Shown: positions 1 through 5,890 of the stretch, piece after piece
Layout of the letters: each line of letters opens with the position of its first letter
How positions within the stretch are numbered: position 1 is the stretch's first letter
Assembly (NCBI GenBank): GCA_019421525.1
Contig: JAHZFC010000104.1
Location: 1,848 to 7,856, forward strand
DNA length: 6,009 nucleotides
Direction of reading: 5' to 3'
Origin: Clostridiales bacterium
GTDB lineage: Bacteria; Bacillota; Clostridia; Oscillospirales; Oscillospiraceae
Made by a program: the position numbers and the translations under genes
Notes under the pieces: model-generated
What the model saw: only the letters and a program-made list of their open reading frames with translations
Database searches by the model: none
Told to the model about the DNA's origin: nothing

Positions 1-1
1 G

Positions 2-418
2 TATTTCGAGCACTACTCCGGCGTCCGGGCCTATATGGACCGGGTGGTGGAGCAGGGCAAAACTGATGGCTATGTGTCCACCCTGTACGGCCGCCGCCGG
101 TGGCTGCCCGAGCTGAAGAGCTCCAACTTCAATACCCGCTCCTTCGGTGAGCGGGTGGCCCTGAACATGCCCATCCAGGGCACCGCCGCCGACATCATCA
201 AGCTGGCCATGCTCCGGGTGGACGCCGCCCTCCGGGCCGAGGGGCTGGAGGCCCGGCTGGTCCTCCAGGTCCACGATGAGCTCATAGTGGAGTGCCCGGA
301 GGGAGAGGCGGAGGCGGTCACCGCCCTGCTCAAGCGGGAGATGGAGGGGGTGGCCCAGCTGTCCGTCCCCCTCACCGCCGACGCCAAGGCGGGCAAGACC
401 TGGGCGGAGGCCCACTGA
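2..418 (+). CDS. polA: DNA polymerase I, C-terminal fragment (5' end outside window)
   Basis: This is the last 138 residues of family A DNA polymerase I, which fills gaps and removes Okazaki primers during replication and repair. The visible part is the end of the palm/fingers polymerase domain. It opens with YFEHYSGVRAYMDR, followed by GYVSTLYGRRRWLP, then the run NMPIQGTAADIIKLAM, and finally motif C, QVHDELI. The HDE triplet of motif C is encoded at 272-280, and its Asp (275-277) is one of the two catalytic metal-binding aspartates of the family. The reading frame is open from base 2 to the TGA at 416-418 with no break. The motif B/O-helix and any 5'-3' exonuclease domain lie upstream of the window. 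The next gene begins 72 nt downstream with its own ribosome binding site, and no convincing terminator separates them. Confidence 0.97.
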   Translation, partial: YFEHYSGVRAYMDRVVEQGKTDGYVSTLYGRRRWLPELKSSNFNTRSFGERVALNMPIQGTAADIIKLAMLRVDAALRAEGLEARLVLQVHDELIVECPEGEAEAVTALLKREMEGVAQLSVPLTADAKAGKTWAEAH

Positions 419-490
419 CCATTCGGCCCGTTGACCGGCCGTGGGCAGCGCCCTCTGTAATAGCTTACACGTTTCCGTAAGGAGTACCTG

Positions 491-1393
491 ATGATGATAT
501 TCGACCTGAGCTTTCTGGACCTGGAGCTGGAGGCCGCCCGGACAGGCGCGGTGCCTTCTCAGCTGCTGACCCATCCAACTTTTGATGCCATTGCCCGCCA
601 TGAGGCAGCCTTGCCCAACCGCCCGGTATGGGATGAGGACAGCTTTCGCGCCCGGTTCGCCGCCGCCGCGGCTGGCGATACCCTGGACTATCACGACTGG
701 GGGCTGGCTCCCCTCTTCCAGGACCGGGACCGTCTGGCGCAGTGGCGAAGCTGGATGGAGGACGAGGCGGAAACTCTGACCGGCCAGATCGACCAATGGC
801 TGGCGCGGTTTACCAGCGTCCTCCAGCATCCCGAACTGAGATGCATCCCCTATGTGGGCAGTTATGACGCCGGGTTTTCTTTGGGTGCGGGCGATACCGC
901 CATTTACCTGAACCTGCCTGTATTCTCCTGCCGGGAGGCATTTCTCCAGACCCTGGTCCATGAGAGCTTTCACGCCAGGCTGACCAGTCCCGAGGTGACC
1001 CAGCTCCTTCGGGGGATGGAGGCCGATCCAGACCCCATCGTCCAGTTGCTGTACTACACCGCCGAAGAGGGGATCGCCCACATCGTGGGCTATGGCGGAA
1101 AGACCTCCACCCAATATCCCACCATCCCGATCCGGCCCGCTCAGGAGGGCGCCGCGGAACTGAAAGACCTGCTCACCCGCTTTCATGCCGGGCAGATCTC
1201 CGGCCAGGAGGCGTTGGAGGCCTTCGTTCAAACGGACTGCTGCTACTCCGGCGGCGGCTTTATCGCCCACAGTGTGTGGCAGGCCCTGGGCCGGGACGGT
1301 CTGGATCTTTGGTCCGCCAAAGGGGACTGGAAGGGATACTATGCGGCCTTCCGCGCCACTCCACAAGGAGCGGACTGGCCTGTAGTGCTCTGA
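491..1393 (+). CDS. Putative HExxH zinc metallopeptidase, uncharacterised, cytosolic
   Basis: A 300-residue protein that I do not recognise as a named family. Residues 157-161 read HESFH, a HExxH zinc-binding motif inside a helix-like context (TLVHESFHARL). About 31 residues later comes YTAEEGIAHIVGYG, with Glu192/Glu193 well placed to be the third, gluzincin-type zinc ligand. This arrangement suggests a metal-dependent peptidase or a peptidase-fold protein; the substrate is unknown. No signal peptide or membrane segment is visible, so it is probably cytoplasmic. The start at 491 follows AAGGAG (479-484) at 6 nt spacing. The codon at 494 is also ATG, so the true start could be one residue later. 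It sits between polA and a phosphotransferase gene 33 nt downstream, in the same direction. The gene itself is certain; the enzymatic role is inferred from the motif only. Confidence 0.85.
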   Translation: MMIFDLSFLDLELEAARTGAVPSQLLTHPTFDAIARHEAALPNRPVWDEDSFRARFAAAAAGDTLDYHDWGLAPLFQDRDRLAQWRSWMEDEAETLTGQIDQWLARFTSVLQHPELRCIPYVGSYDAGFSLGAGDTAIYLNLPVFSCREAFLQTLVHESFHARLTSPEVTQLLRGMEADPDPIVQLLYYTAEEGIAHIVGYGGKTSTQYPTIPIRPAQEGAAELKDLLTRFHAGQISGQEALEAFVQTDCCYSGGGFIAHSVWQALGRDGLDLWSAKGDWKGYYAAFRATPQGADWPVVL

Positions 1394-1426
1394 GCGCAGT
1401 TTTGTTTCTTTGGAGGTCGGCAGCTT

Positions 1427-2317
1427 ATGGACCACGCGCTTTCCCTACTTATCTCCCGCCGCTACGGGCTGGCCGTCATCTCTGATGTCCAACTCGCCCG
1501 CCCTGGCACCGTGGCCCAGGTGTGGAAAGCGACCTCGACCCAGGGGGAATTTCTGGTGCGCACCCTCACCGGGCCCGGCCAGGGAGAGCGGGAGTGGACC
1601 ATCTTCCGCCACCTGACCAGCCACGGCTTTACCCAGACCCCCTACATCCTGCCCACTGCTGACGGGGCCCCTGCGGCGGAGCTGGACGGCGTGTGGTACC
1701 AGGTCCAGCGGTACTGCCCCGGCACGCGGCCCGACCCCGCCCAGCCCGGCGTTCCCCGGGAAATGGCCAAGCTGGCCGTTCGGCTGGAGGCGGCGCTGGT
1801 CAGCTGCCCCGCCATCTGCTCCCCTGCCGACCGCTTCGATCTGGCGACTGTCTGGGCGCAGTTCCGCTCAAATTGGCTCCAGCTGTCCCTCCCCCTCTCC
1901 CTGGAGGAGGCGGACCGGGAGGTGGCACGGTGCTGCGGCCTGCCCATCCGGGACCGGCAGGTCATACACGGTGACCTGGGTCCCTGGAACCTGCTTCGTC
2001 CCCCGGAAGGGGAGCTTCTGGTCATCGACTTTGGGGAGGCCCGGATGGGCGACCCCTATTTCGACCTGGCCTCCCTGCTGGGCGGGCTGGTGAACCACTC
2101 GCCGGCGGAGCTGCGGCAGCGGGTATGCGGCGAGTTTCTCACAGAATACCAGCGCCATGCCCCCCTGGACCTGCCCCGGCTGCGGGAGCAGCTGGAGCTG
2201 TGGGTGTGGCGGGGACTGGCCCAGTGCGTCCGGTCCGGCTCCAACTGGGCCGGGATGGCCGCCCGATTTTATAATGCCCTGACCTGGGCCAAGGAGGAGC
2301 TATGGACTATAAACTGA
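1427..2317 (+). CDS. APH/choline-kinase-family phosphotransferase
   Basis: A 296-residue protein of the aminoglycoside phosphotransferase/choline kinase superfamily (PF01636-like). The N-lobe has a strand pair around AQVWKATSTQGEFLVRTL, with Arg45 where protein kinases have the ATP-binding lysine; Arg at this point is frequent in this superfamily. The C-lobe carries the Brenner-type catalytic loop VIHGDLGPWNLL (His181, Asp183, Asn188) and the metal-binding IDFGEARMGDP (Asp201), so all core catalytic residues are present. The substrate cannot be read from sequence. Related proteins phosphorylate small alcohols or amino sugars or act as spore-coat kinases, and nothing points specifically to antibiotic resistance. 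The start at 1427 follows GGAGG (1412-1416) at 10 nt. The 3' end overlaps rimI by 16 nt, which suggests translational coupling. Family call firm, function open. Confidence 0.9.
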   Translation: MDHALSLLISRRYGLAVISDVQLARPGTVAQVWKATSTQGEFLVRTLTGPGQGEREWTIFRHLTSHGFTQTPYILPTADGAPAAELDGVWYQVQRYCPGTRPDPAQPGVPREMAKLAVRLEAALVSCPAICSPADRFDLATVWAQFRSNWLQLSLPLSLEEADREVARCCGLPIRDRQVIHGDLGPWNLLRPPEGELLVIDFGEARMGDPYFDLASLLGGLVNHSPAELRQRVCGEFLTEYQRHAPLDLPRLREQLELWVWRGLAQCVRSGSNWAGMAARFYNALTWAKEELWTIN

Positions 2318-2763
2318 CCCCAATGACCGCCGAGCATATCCCCCAGATCGCCGCGCTGGAGCGCGCCTGCTTCTCCCATCCCTGGAGCGAGGATATGCTC
2401 CGGGAGGAGTTGTGGAACGACGCCGCCGTCATCGTGGCGGCGGAGGGAGAGGACGGCACCGTGCTGGGCTACGCGGGGCTTCAGACCGTGCTGGACGAGG
2501 GCTACATCAACAACGTGGCAGTGGACTCCCGCTTCCGCCGCCAGGGGGTGGCGGACGAGCTCATCGCCGCCTTCGTCCGCTTTGGCAAGGCCAAGCTGGC
2601 CTTTCTCACCCTGGAGGTGCGCGCCTCCAACGCCCCCGCCATCGCCCTGTATGAAAAGCACGGCTTTCAAGAGGTGGGACGGCGAAAAGACTACTACGAC
2701 GATCCCAAAGAGGACGCGATCTTGATGACACTGGAGTTTGACCATGAAACTGAAACTGCTTGA
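2302..2763 (+). CDS. rimI: Ribosomal-protein-alanine N-acetyltransferase RimI
   Basis: A 153-residue GNAT enzyme that transfers acetyl from acetyl-CoA to the N-terminal alanine of ribosomal protein S18. The acetyl-CoA loop RRQGVA lies at residues 79-84. The family hallmark LEVRASNAPAIALYEKHGF follows at 104-122; Glu105 and Tyr117 match the proposed general base and general acid of characterised RimI. The tail GRRKDYYDDPKEDAILM is also typical. The short DHETETA extension at the C-terminus is the part that overlaps the next gene. The start at 2302 has AAGGAGG (2291-2297) at 4 nt and lies inside the end of the phosphotransferase gene. tsaD three genes downstream fits the widespread bacterial association of rimI with tsaD, although tsaB and tsaE, often adjacent, are not seen here. 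Confidence 0.92.
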   Translation: MDYKLTPMTAEHIPQIAALERACFSHPWSEDMLREELWNDAAVIVAAEGEDGTVLGYAGLQTVLDEGYINNVAVDSRFRRQGVADELIAAFVRFGKAKLAFLTLEVRASNAPAIALYEKHGFQEVGRRKDYYDDPKEDAILMTLEFDHETETA

Positions 2764-3364
2764 TAAACAGGAACTGACCGACCTATATCAAAACGAGATG
2801 GTGTTCGACTTCCCCAAGGCGGAGCTCAAGCCCCTGCGGGCCATGCTCCGGCTGATGGACATGGGGCAGTATGACCCCCTGCTCATCACCGACGACGAGG
2901 GAAGCCCTCTGGGGTATGCCATGCTGTGGCTGCCCCGGGCCCGGGACGGCGCTCTTCTGGGGTATTTAGTTGTGCTCCGGGGCAAGCGCAACGGCGGCCT
3001 GGGTACCCAGGTACTCCCCCTGCTGGCGGAGCGGTATGGCCAGCTGTTCGGTGAGGCGGAGGCCCCCACCTCGGACGACCCAGCGGAGAACGATCTGCGC
3101 CGGCGGCGCATCGCCTTTTATGAGCGCAACGGCTTCCGGGTTCTGGACTATGAGTGCGCCCTGTTCGGCGTCCATTTCAACTGCCTGTATCGAGGCCCGG
3201 AAACGGATGACCGGAAAGTAGAGGCCCTTCACAGGAGCGTCTACGCCGACTACTTCTCCCCCGAGCACATGGAGCGGTATATCCAGCTTCCTCTCCACCC
3301 CGGCGAGGCCATCCACCCCTCCCCTGCCTGGGTAGAGGAGGACGAAGAGGAGGTATTTCCATGA
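2744..3364 (+). CDS. GNAT-like acetyltransferase, substrate unknown
   Basis: A 206-residue protein with a GNAT fold. A strand segment, LLGYLVVLRGKR, leads into the acetyl-CoA loop RNGGLGT (residues 82-88). Later RRRIAFYERNGFRVLDYE (120-137) matches the conserved FYexnGF motif near the end of GNAT domains. Between these lies an acidic insert (EAEAPTSDDPAEND), and after the domain comes a tail of about 65 residues with an acidic end (EEDEEEVFP). I chose ATG 2744 over an in-frame TTG at 2738, because GGAG at 2733-2736 is 7 nt from the ATG and overlaps too closely with the TTG. It overlaps rimI by 20 nt and the next gene by ATGA, so the three are probably translated together. It is not a RimI duplicate: similarity is limited to the fold motifs. 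The acceptor substrate is unknown. Confidence 0.88.
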   Translation: MKLKLLDKQELTDLYQNEMVFDFPKAELKPLRAMLRLMDMGQYDPLLITDDEGSPLGYAMLWLPRARDGALLGYLVVLRGKRNGGLGTQVLPLLAERYGQLFGEAEAPTSDDPAENDLRRRRIAFYERNGFRVLDYECALFGVHFNCLYRGPETDDRKVEALHRSVYADYFSPEHMERYIQLPLHPGEAIHPSPAWVEEDEEEVFP

Positions 3365-3786
3365 CGGAGCATGTGCGGGAGGACAGGATCCGCCTCTGGT
3401 TCCAGATGTGGCTGCGCCAGGCGGACGAGGGCATCCTGGAACTGTTCGCCCCCGATGCAGTGTATATCGAGAGCTGGGGCCCCGAGTACCACGGCGCGGA
3501 CGCCATCCGCCACTGGTTTACGGAGTGGAACGGCCGGGGCCGGGTGCTGGTCTGGGACATCAGGCAGTTTTTCCACAAGGGAGACCAAACCGTGGTGGAG
3601 TGGTATTTCAAAAACACCATGGATGACGGCCGGGTGGAGGAGTTCGACGGCCTCTCCCTGGTCCAGTGGAACGATGCCGGACAGATCGTCCGCCTCCAGG
3701 AGTTCGGCTGTAATTTGGACCGCTACGACCCCTATGCCAACGGCCCTGTCCCCCAGTTCCGGGACGAGAAGGCGGCGTGGTTCTGA
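3361..3786 (+). CDS. NTF2/SnoaL-like domain protein
   Basis: A 141-residue protein with the layout of the SnoaL/NTF2-like fold. An N-terminal helical stretch, WFQMWLRQADEGILELFAPD, is followed by AVYIESWGPEYHGADAIRHWF. Alternating strands come next (QTVVEWYFKNTM, VEEFDGLSLVQW, GQIVRLQEFG) and make up the curved sheet. Such proteins form a small cone-shaped pocket and serve as isomerases, hydrolases or mere ligand-binding subunits; no catalytic residue set can be assigned from sequence. The start ATG overlaps the stop of the preceding acetyltransferase gene (ATGA, 3361-3364) and is preceded by AGAGGAGG (3346-3353) at 7 nt. The tight coupling suggests a related task or shared stoichiometry with the acetyltransferase. 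No signal peptide or membrane segment is seen. Confidence 0.85.
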   Translation: MTEHVREDRIRLWFQMWLRQADEGILELFAPDAVYIESWGPEYHGADAIRHWFTEWNGRGRVLVWDIRQFFHKGDQTVVEWYFKNTMDDGRVEEFDGLSLVQWNDAGQIVRLQEFGCNLDRYDPYANGPVPQFRDEKAAWF

Positions 3787-3825
3787 CCGCCGCCCATCCT
3801 GCACGACCGCCAGGAGGGCTGACCC

Positions 3826-4398
3826 ATGAAAGGCTTTCAGCGAGAGGACCTGAGTTTTTCCCTGTGCGGGCTGAACTGCGCCCTGTGCCCCATGGAGCTG
3901 GGCGGCCACTGTCCCGGCTGCGGCGGCGGGGAGGGCAACCAGCCCTGCGCCATCGCCCGGTGCTCCCTGGAACACGGGGCAGTCCTATACTGCTGGCAGT
4001 GCGCCGGCTTTCCCTGTGAACGCAGCCGTGGGGACGAGCCCTATGACAGCTTCATCACCCACCTCCACCGCCAGGCCGACCTGGAGCGCTGCCGGGACAT
4101 GGGCCCTGCCGCCTATGGGCGGGAGCTGACAGAAAAGCGGGCCATCCTGTCCGCCCTGCTGGCAGGGTACAACGACGGCCGCCGCAAGTCCCTCTACTGC
4201 CTGGCGGTCAACCTACTGCCGCTGGACGATCTGCGTCAGGTCATGAAACATTTGGCCCTTCTCCCGCCGGACCTGACTGTCAAGGAGCGGGCGGCCCAGG
4301 CCGCCGGGCTGCTCCAGGCGTGTGCCCGGGAGAACGGCGTGGAGCTGAAGCTGCGGAGGAAGCCCAAGGGGCCCGCGGAAACCGGCGTTTCTTTTTGA
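3826..4398 (+). CDS. DUF3795 cysteine-rich protein
   Basis: A 190-residue protein with the N-terminal cysteine cluster typical of DUF3795. Ten cysteines fall in the first 64 residues (14, 18, 21, 29, 32, 41, 46, 56, 59, 64), including CGLNCALCP, CPGCGGG and CWQCAGFPC. The spacing suggests binding of zinc or an iron-sulfur cluster, but the family has no established biochemical function. The C-terminal half (from about residue 80) is helical and basic, ending LKLRRKPKGP. The start at 3826 has AGGAGGG (3812-3818) at 7 nt spacing. It stands 39 nt after the NTF2-like gene and 27 nt before tsaD, so it is likely in the same operon, although a weak terminator-like hairpin overlaps its stop codon. The family call is from the cysteine pattern; any link to tRNA modification is only positional. 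Confidence 0.88.
   Translation: MKGFQREDLSFSLCGLNCALCPMELGGHCPGCGGGEGNQPCAIARCSLEHGAVLYCWQCAGFPCERSRGDEPYDSFITHLHRQADLERCRDMGPAAYGRELTEKRAILSALLAGYNDGRRKSLYCLAVNLLPLDDLRQVMKHLALLPPDLTVKERAAQAAGLLQACARENGVELKLRRKPKGPAETGVSF
4378..4396 (+). terminator. Weak terminator-like hairpin at the DUF3795 stop codon
   Basis: GAAAC (4378-4382) pairs with GTTTC (4387-4391) around a CGGC tetraloop, immediately followed by five T (4392-4396). The shape is that of an intrinsic terminator or attenuator, but the stem is only 5 bp and AT-rich, and it overlaps the last codons and stop of the DUF3795 gene. It may reduce read-through into tsaD rather than end transcription. Confidence 0.25.
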
Positions 4399-4425
4399 AT
4401 AACTGATAGAGAAAGCGTGATATAT

Positions 4426-5436
4426 ATGAACATTTTAGCCTTTGAAAGTTCCTGTGATGAGACTGCCGCCGCAGTGGTCAAGGACGGACGGACCGTGCTG
4501 TCCTCGGTCATCGCCTCGTCGGCGGACATGCACGCCACCTACGGCGGCGGCGCGTCCGGGAGCGCCACGCGCAAACCAGTGGAGTCGATCGTGGGCCTGA
4601 CGGACGAGGCCCTGCGGCAGGCAAGCATGACGAAACAGGACATCGACGCGGTGGCGGTGACCTATGCCCCCGGCCTCATCGGGGCGCTGCTGGTGGGAGT
4701 GTCCTTTGCCAAGTCGGTGGCCTACGGACTGGGGGTGCCCCTCATCCCCGTCCATCACGTCCGGGGCCACATCGCCGCCAACTACATCGCCCACCCTGAC
4801 CTGGAGCCCCCTTTCTTATGCCTGTGTGTGTCCGGCGGCACCACCGCCCTGGTGGACGTGCAGGATCATACCCACTTCACCGTGCTGGGCAGCACCCGGG
4901 ACGATGCCGCCGGAGAGTGCTTTGATAAGACTGCCCGGGTGCTGGGCCTGGGCTACCCCGGAGGCGGCCCAATGGACAAAATGGCTCAGGGCGGCAACGA
5001 TAAAGCCTTTACATTCCCCAAAGCCCATGTGGCCGACCACCCGCTGGATATGTCCTTCTCCGGGCTCAAGACGGCGGTGCTCAACACCATCCACAACGCC
5101 CAGCAAAAGGGGGAGGAGCTGGACCTCCACGACCTGGCGGCCTCCTTTGCCGCCGCCGTGTCCGACTCCCTGGTGCCCCGGGTGATGGAGGCGGACCGGA
5201 TGCTGGGCTACCACAAGATCGCCGTGGCCGGCGGCGTGGCTGCCAACAGCCGCATCCGTGCCGATCTGACCCGTGCCTGTGAGCAGGCGGGGGCCAGACT
5301 GTGGCTGCCCCCCCTGTCCCTGTGCGGCGACAACGCGGCTATGATCGGCTGCCAGGGGTACTATGAATATCTGGCCGGGCACACCGCCGGCTGGGATCTC
5401 AACGCAAAAGCTGTCATGGATATCTCCCTTGGCTGA
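4426..5436 (+). CDS. tsaD: TsaD (Kae1/Qri7 family) tRNA t6A37 threonylcarbamoyltransferase, divergent
   Basis: A 336-residue ASKHA-fold protein of the Kae1/TsaD family, which with TsaB and TsaE transfers threonylcarbamoyl from TC-AMP to A37 of ANN-decoding tRNAs. It opens with MNILAFESSCDETAAAVV. The glycoprotease signature ends in PVHHVRGH with metal ligands His111 and His115, and the third ligand Asp302 is in CGDNAAMIG. RDDAAGECFDKTAR, YPGG, SFSGLK and VAGGVAANSRIR are also typical, and length is normal. Two conserved segments deviate. Residues 42-51 read GASGSATRKP where the family has VVPE(I/L)ASRxH, and the usual SGGHT is SGGTT (residues 136-140). The start at ATG 4426 is preferred over GTG 4417, because family members begin at this Met; the ribosome binding site (AGAGAAAG, 4408-4415) is weak. 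It is either the main enzyme of a divergent lineage or a specialised paralogue. Confidence 0.93.
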   Translation: MNILAFESSCDETAAAVVKDGRTVLSSVIASSADMHATYGGGASGSATRKPVESIVGLTDEALRQASMTKQDIDAVAVTYAPGLIGALLVGVSFAKSVAYGLGVPLIPVHHVRGHIAANYIAHPDLEPPFLCLCVSGGTTALVDVQDHTHFTVLGSTRDDAAGECFDKTARVLGLGYPGGGPMDKMAQGGNDKAFTFPKAHVADHPLDMSFSGLKTAVLNTIHNAQQKGEELDLHDLAASFAAAVSDSLVPRVMEADRMLGYHKIAVAGGVAANSRIRADLTRACEQAGARLWLPPLSLCGDNAAMIGCQGYYEYLAGHTAGWDLNAKAVMDISLG

Positions 5437-5464
5437 GATCAGGGGCCCAAGGGCATACGCTCTC

Positions 5465-5495
5465 GTCGGAGCAAGCTGGTGGAGCTTGCTCCGAC
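5465..5495 (+). repeat. Perfect 13-bp inverted repeat (stem-loop) after tsaD
   Basis: GTCGGAGCAAGCT (5465-5477) is the exact reverse complement of 5483-5495, around the 5-nt loop GGTGG. It begins 29 nt after the tsaD stop and would form a very stable RNA hairpin. No T-tract follows on the + strand and no suitable one exists on the - strand, so it is not a textbook intrinsic terminator. It could mark or protect the 3' end of the operon mRNA, or be a copy of a dispersed palindromic repeat. The stem itself is certain; the role is open. Confidence 0.6.
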
Positions 5496-5657
5496 CTGAC
5501 AAAATGCTGTCGTCCCCCTGCCCTGCAGCCTGACCTATCCTCCTGCTTCGTGCCTGCATCTCGGGCCCTGAATTTGCGACAAGGTCTGCAAGTATCCATC
5601 GTCATACTGCCATCCATATCTCAGCGGTCATGCTCTGTAAAAATTTCAAGATACCTC

Positions 5658-5685
5658 TTTACAAATCTATTTTTTCTGCTATAAT
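5658..5685 (+). promoter_or_regulatory. Sigma-A promoter with extended -10
   Basis: The -35 box TTTACA (5658-5663) matches TTGACA at 5 of 6 positions. The -10 box TATAAT (5680-5685) is perfect and is preceded by TG at 5677-5678, an extended -10. The spacer is 16 bp. Transcription should begin near 5692. It lies in a strongly AT-rich patch and points rightward at the two tRNA-like sequences, the first of which starts 53 nt after the -10 box. Promoters of this quality commonly drive tRNA or other stable RNA genes. No protein gene follows within the window. Confidence 0.72.
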
Positions 5686-5736
5686 GTATAAGCGCGCTGA
5701 TTTGAAAAGCGTTCTGATTTGATTTTGGTATTGCAA

Positions 5737-5760
5737 ATGGGCCCATAGCTCAGCTGGGAG
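5737..5760 (+). repeat. 24-bp direct repeat, copy 1
   Basis: Matches 5891-5914 at 23 of 24 positions; the only difference is C5744 versus T5898. The repeat consists of AT plus the tRNA acceptor/D-arm sequence ending in AGCTGGGAG, so it is explained by tRNA ancestry. The copies are 154 bp apart, and the DNA between them has no recognisable gene. Confidence 0.8.
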
Positions 5761-5773
5761 TCCACATGGGCCA
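5739..5773 (+). pseudogene. Internally deleted tRNA-like sequence 1
   Basis: Bases 5739-5760 are a typical tRNA 5' part of Ala/Ile type: acceptor strand GGGCCCA, T8, then the D-arm TAGCTCAGCTGGGAG. This is joined directly to TCCACATGGGCCA (5761-5773), which reads like the 3' side of a T-arm (the usual GAGTCCA context) and the 3' acceptor strand. TGGGCC pairs with GGCCCA of the 5' strand, giving 6 of 7 acceptor pairs. The anticodon arm, the variable loop and most of the T-arm are missing, so it cannot be an ordinary tRNA. Either it is a tRNA gene that suffered an internal deletion, or a small structured RNA derived from one. It lies downstream of a strong promoter; no CCA end is encoded. Confidence 0.6.
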
Positions 5774-5890
5774 TATCTATGCCCCTCAGTTTTGAGGTGT
5801 AACACGTTTGTCCGGCGTCTGGGCCGCATCCCTTTCGTGGCTTTTAGTCCAAATTCGCAATTTACTAGATAATTCCGTAATTTCCAATAT

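Noticed and set aside
424..441. Hairpin CGGCC/GGCCG after polA as a terminator
   Set aside because: Only 5 bp with an 8-nt loop and no T-tract; expected by chance in GC-rich DNA.
431..461. Promoter TTGACC and TGTAAT between polA and the metallopeptidase gene
   Set aside because: The spacer would be 19 bp and the -10 box is weak; not enough to call, though a promoter in this 72-nt gap is possible.
1427..2317. Aminoglycoside resistance gene
   Set aside because: Only the superfamily motifs match; no feature of a known resistance enzyme subgroup is seen, and the gene sits in a housekeeping-type operon with no mobile element.
2738..2743. TTG start for the second GNAT gene
   Set aside because: GGAG at 2733-2736 is almost adjacent to the TTG but ideally spaced for the ATG at 2744.
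3250..3975. 241-codon open frame on the - strand opposite the NTF2-like gene
   Set aside because: It overlaps three well-supported + strand genes with proper ribosome binding sites, and shows no recognisable domain.
4395..4423. Promoter TTGAAT, 17 bp, TGATAT before tsaD
   Set aside because: The predicted transcription start would fall after the tsaD start codon, so it could not drive a normal tsaD message.
4417..4425. GTG start for tsaD
   Set aside because: The family begins with Met followed by a short beta strand (MNILAFESSCDET), matching ATG 4426; the GTG has no ribosome site in front.
4543..4578. Double frameshift explaining the odd TsaD segment
   Set aside because: Neither alternative frame yields VVPE(I/L)ASRxH, and the segment has exactly the normal length, so substitutions are the better explanation.
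4816..5559. 247-codon open frame on the - strand opposite tsaD
   Set aside because: Shadow of the GC-rich tsaD codons; its composition is low in complexity (many Gly, His, Gln, Val) and the + strand gene is certain.
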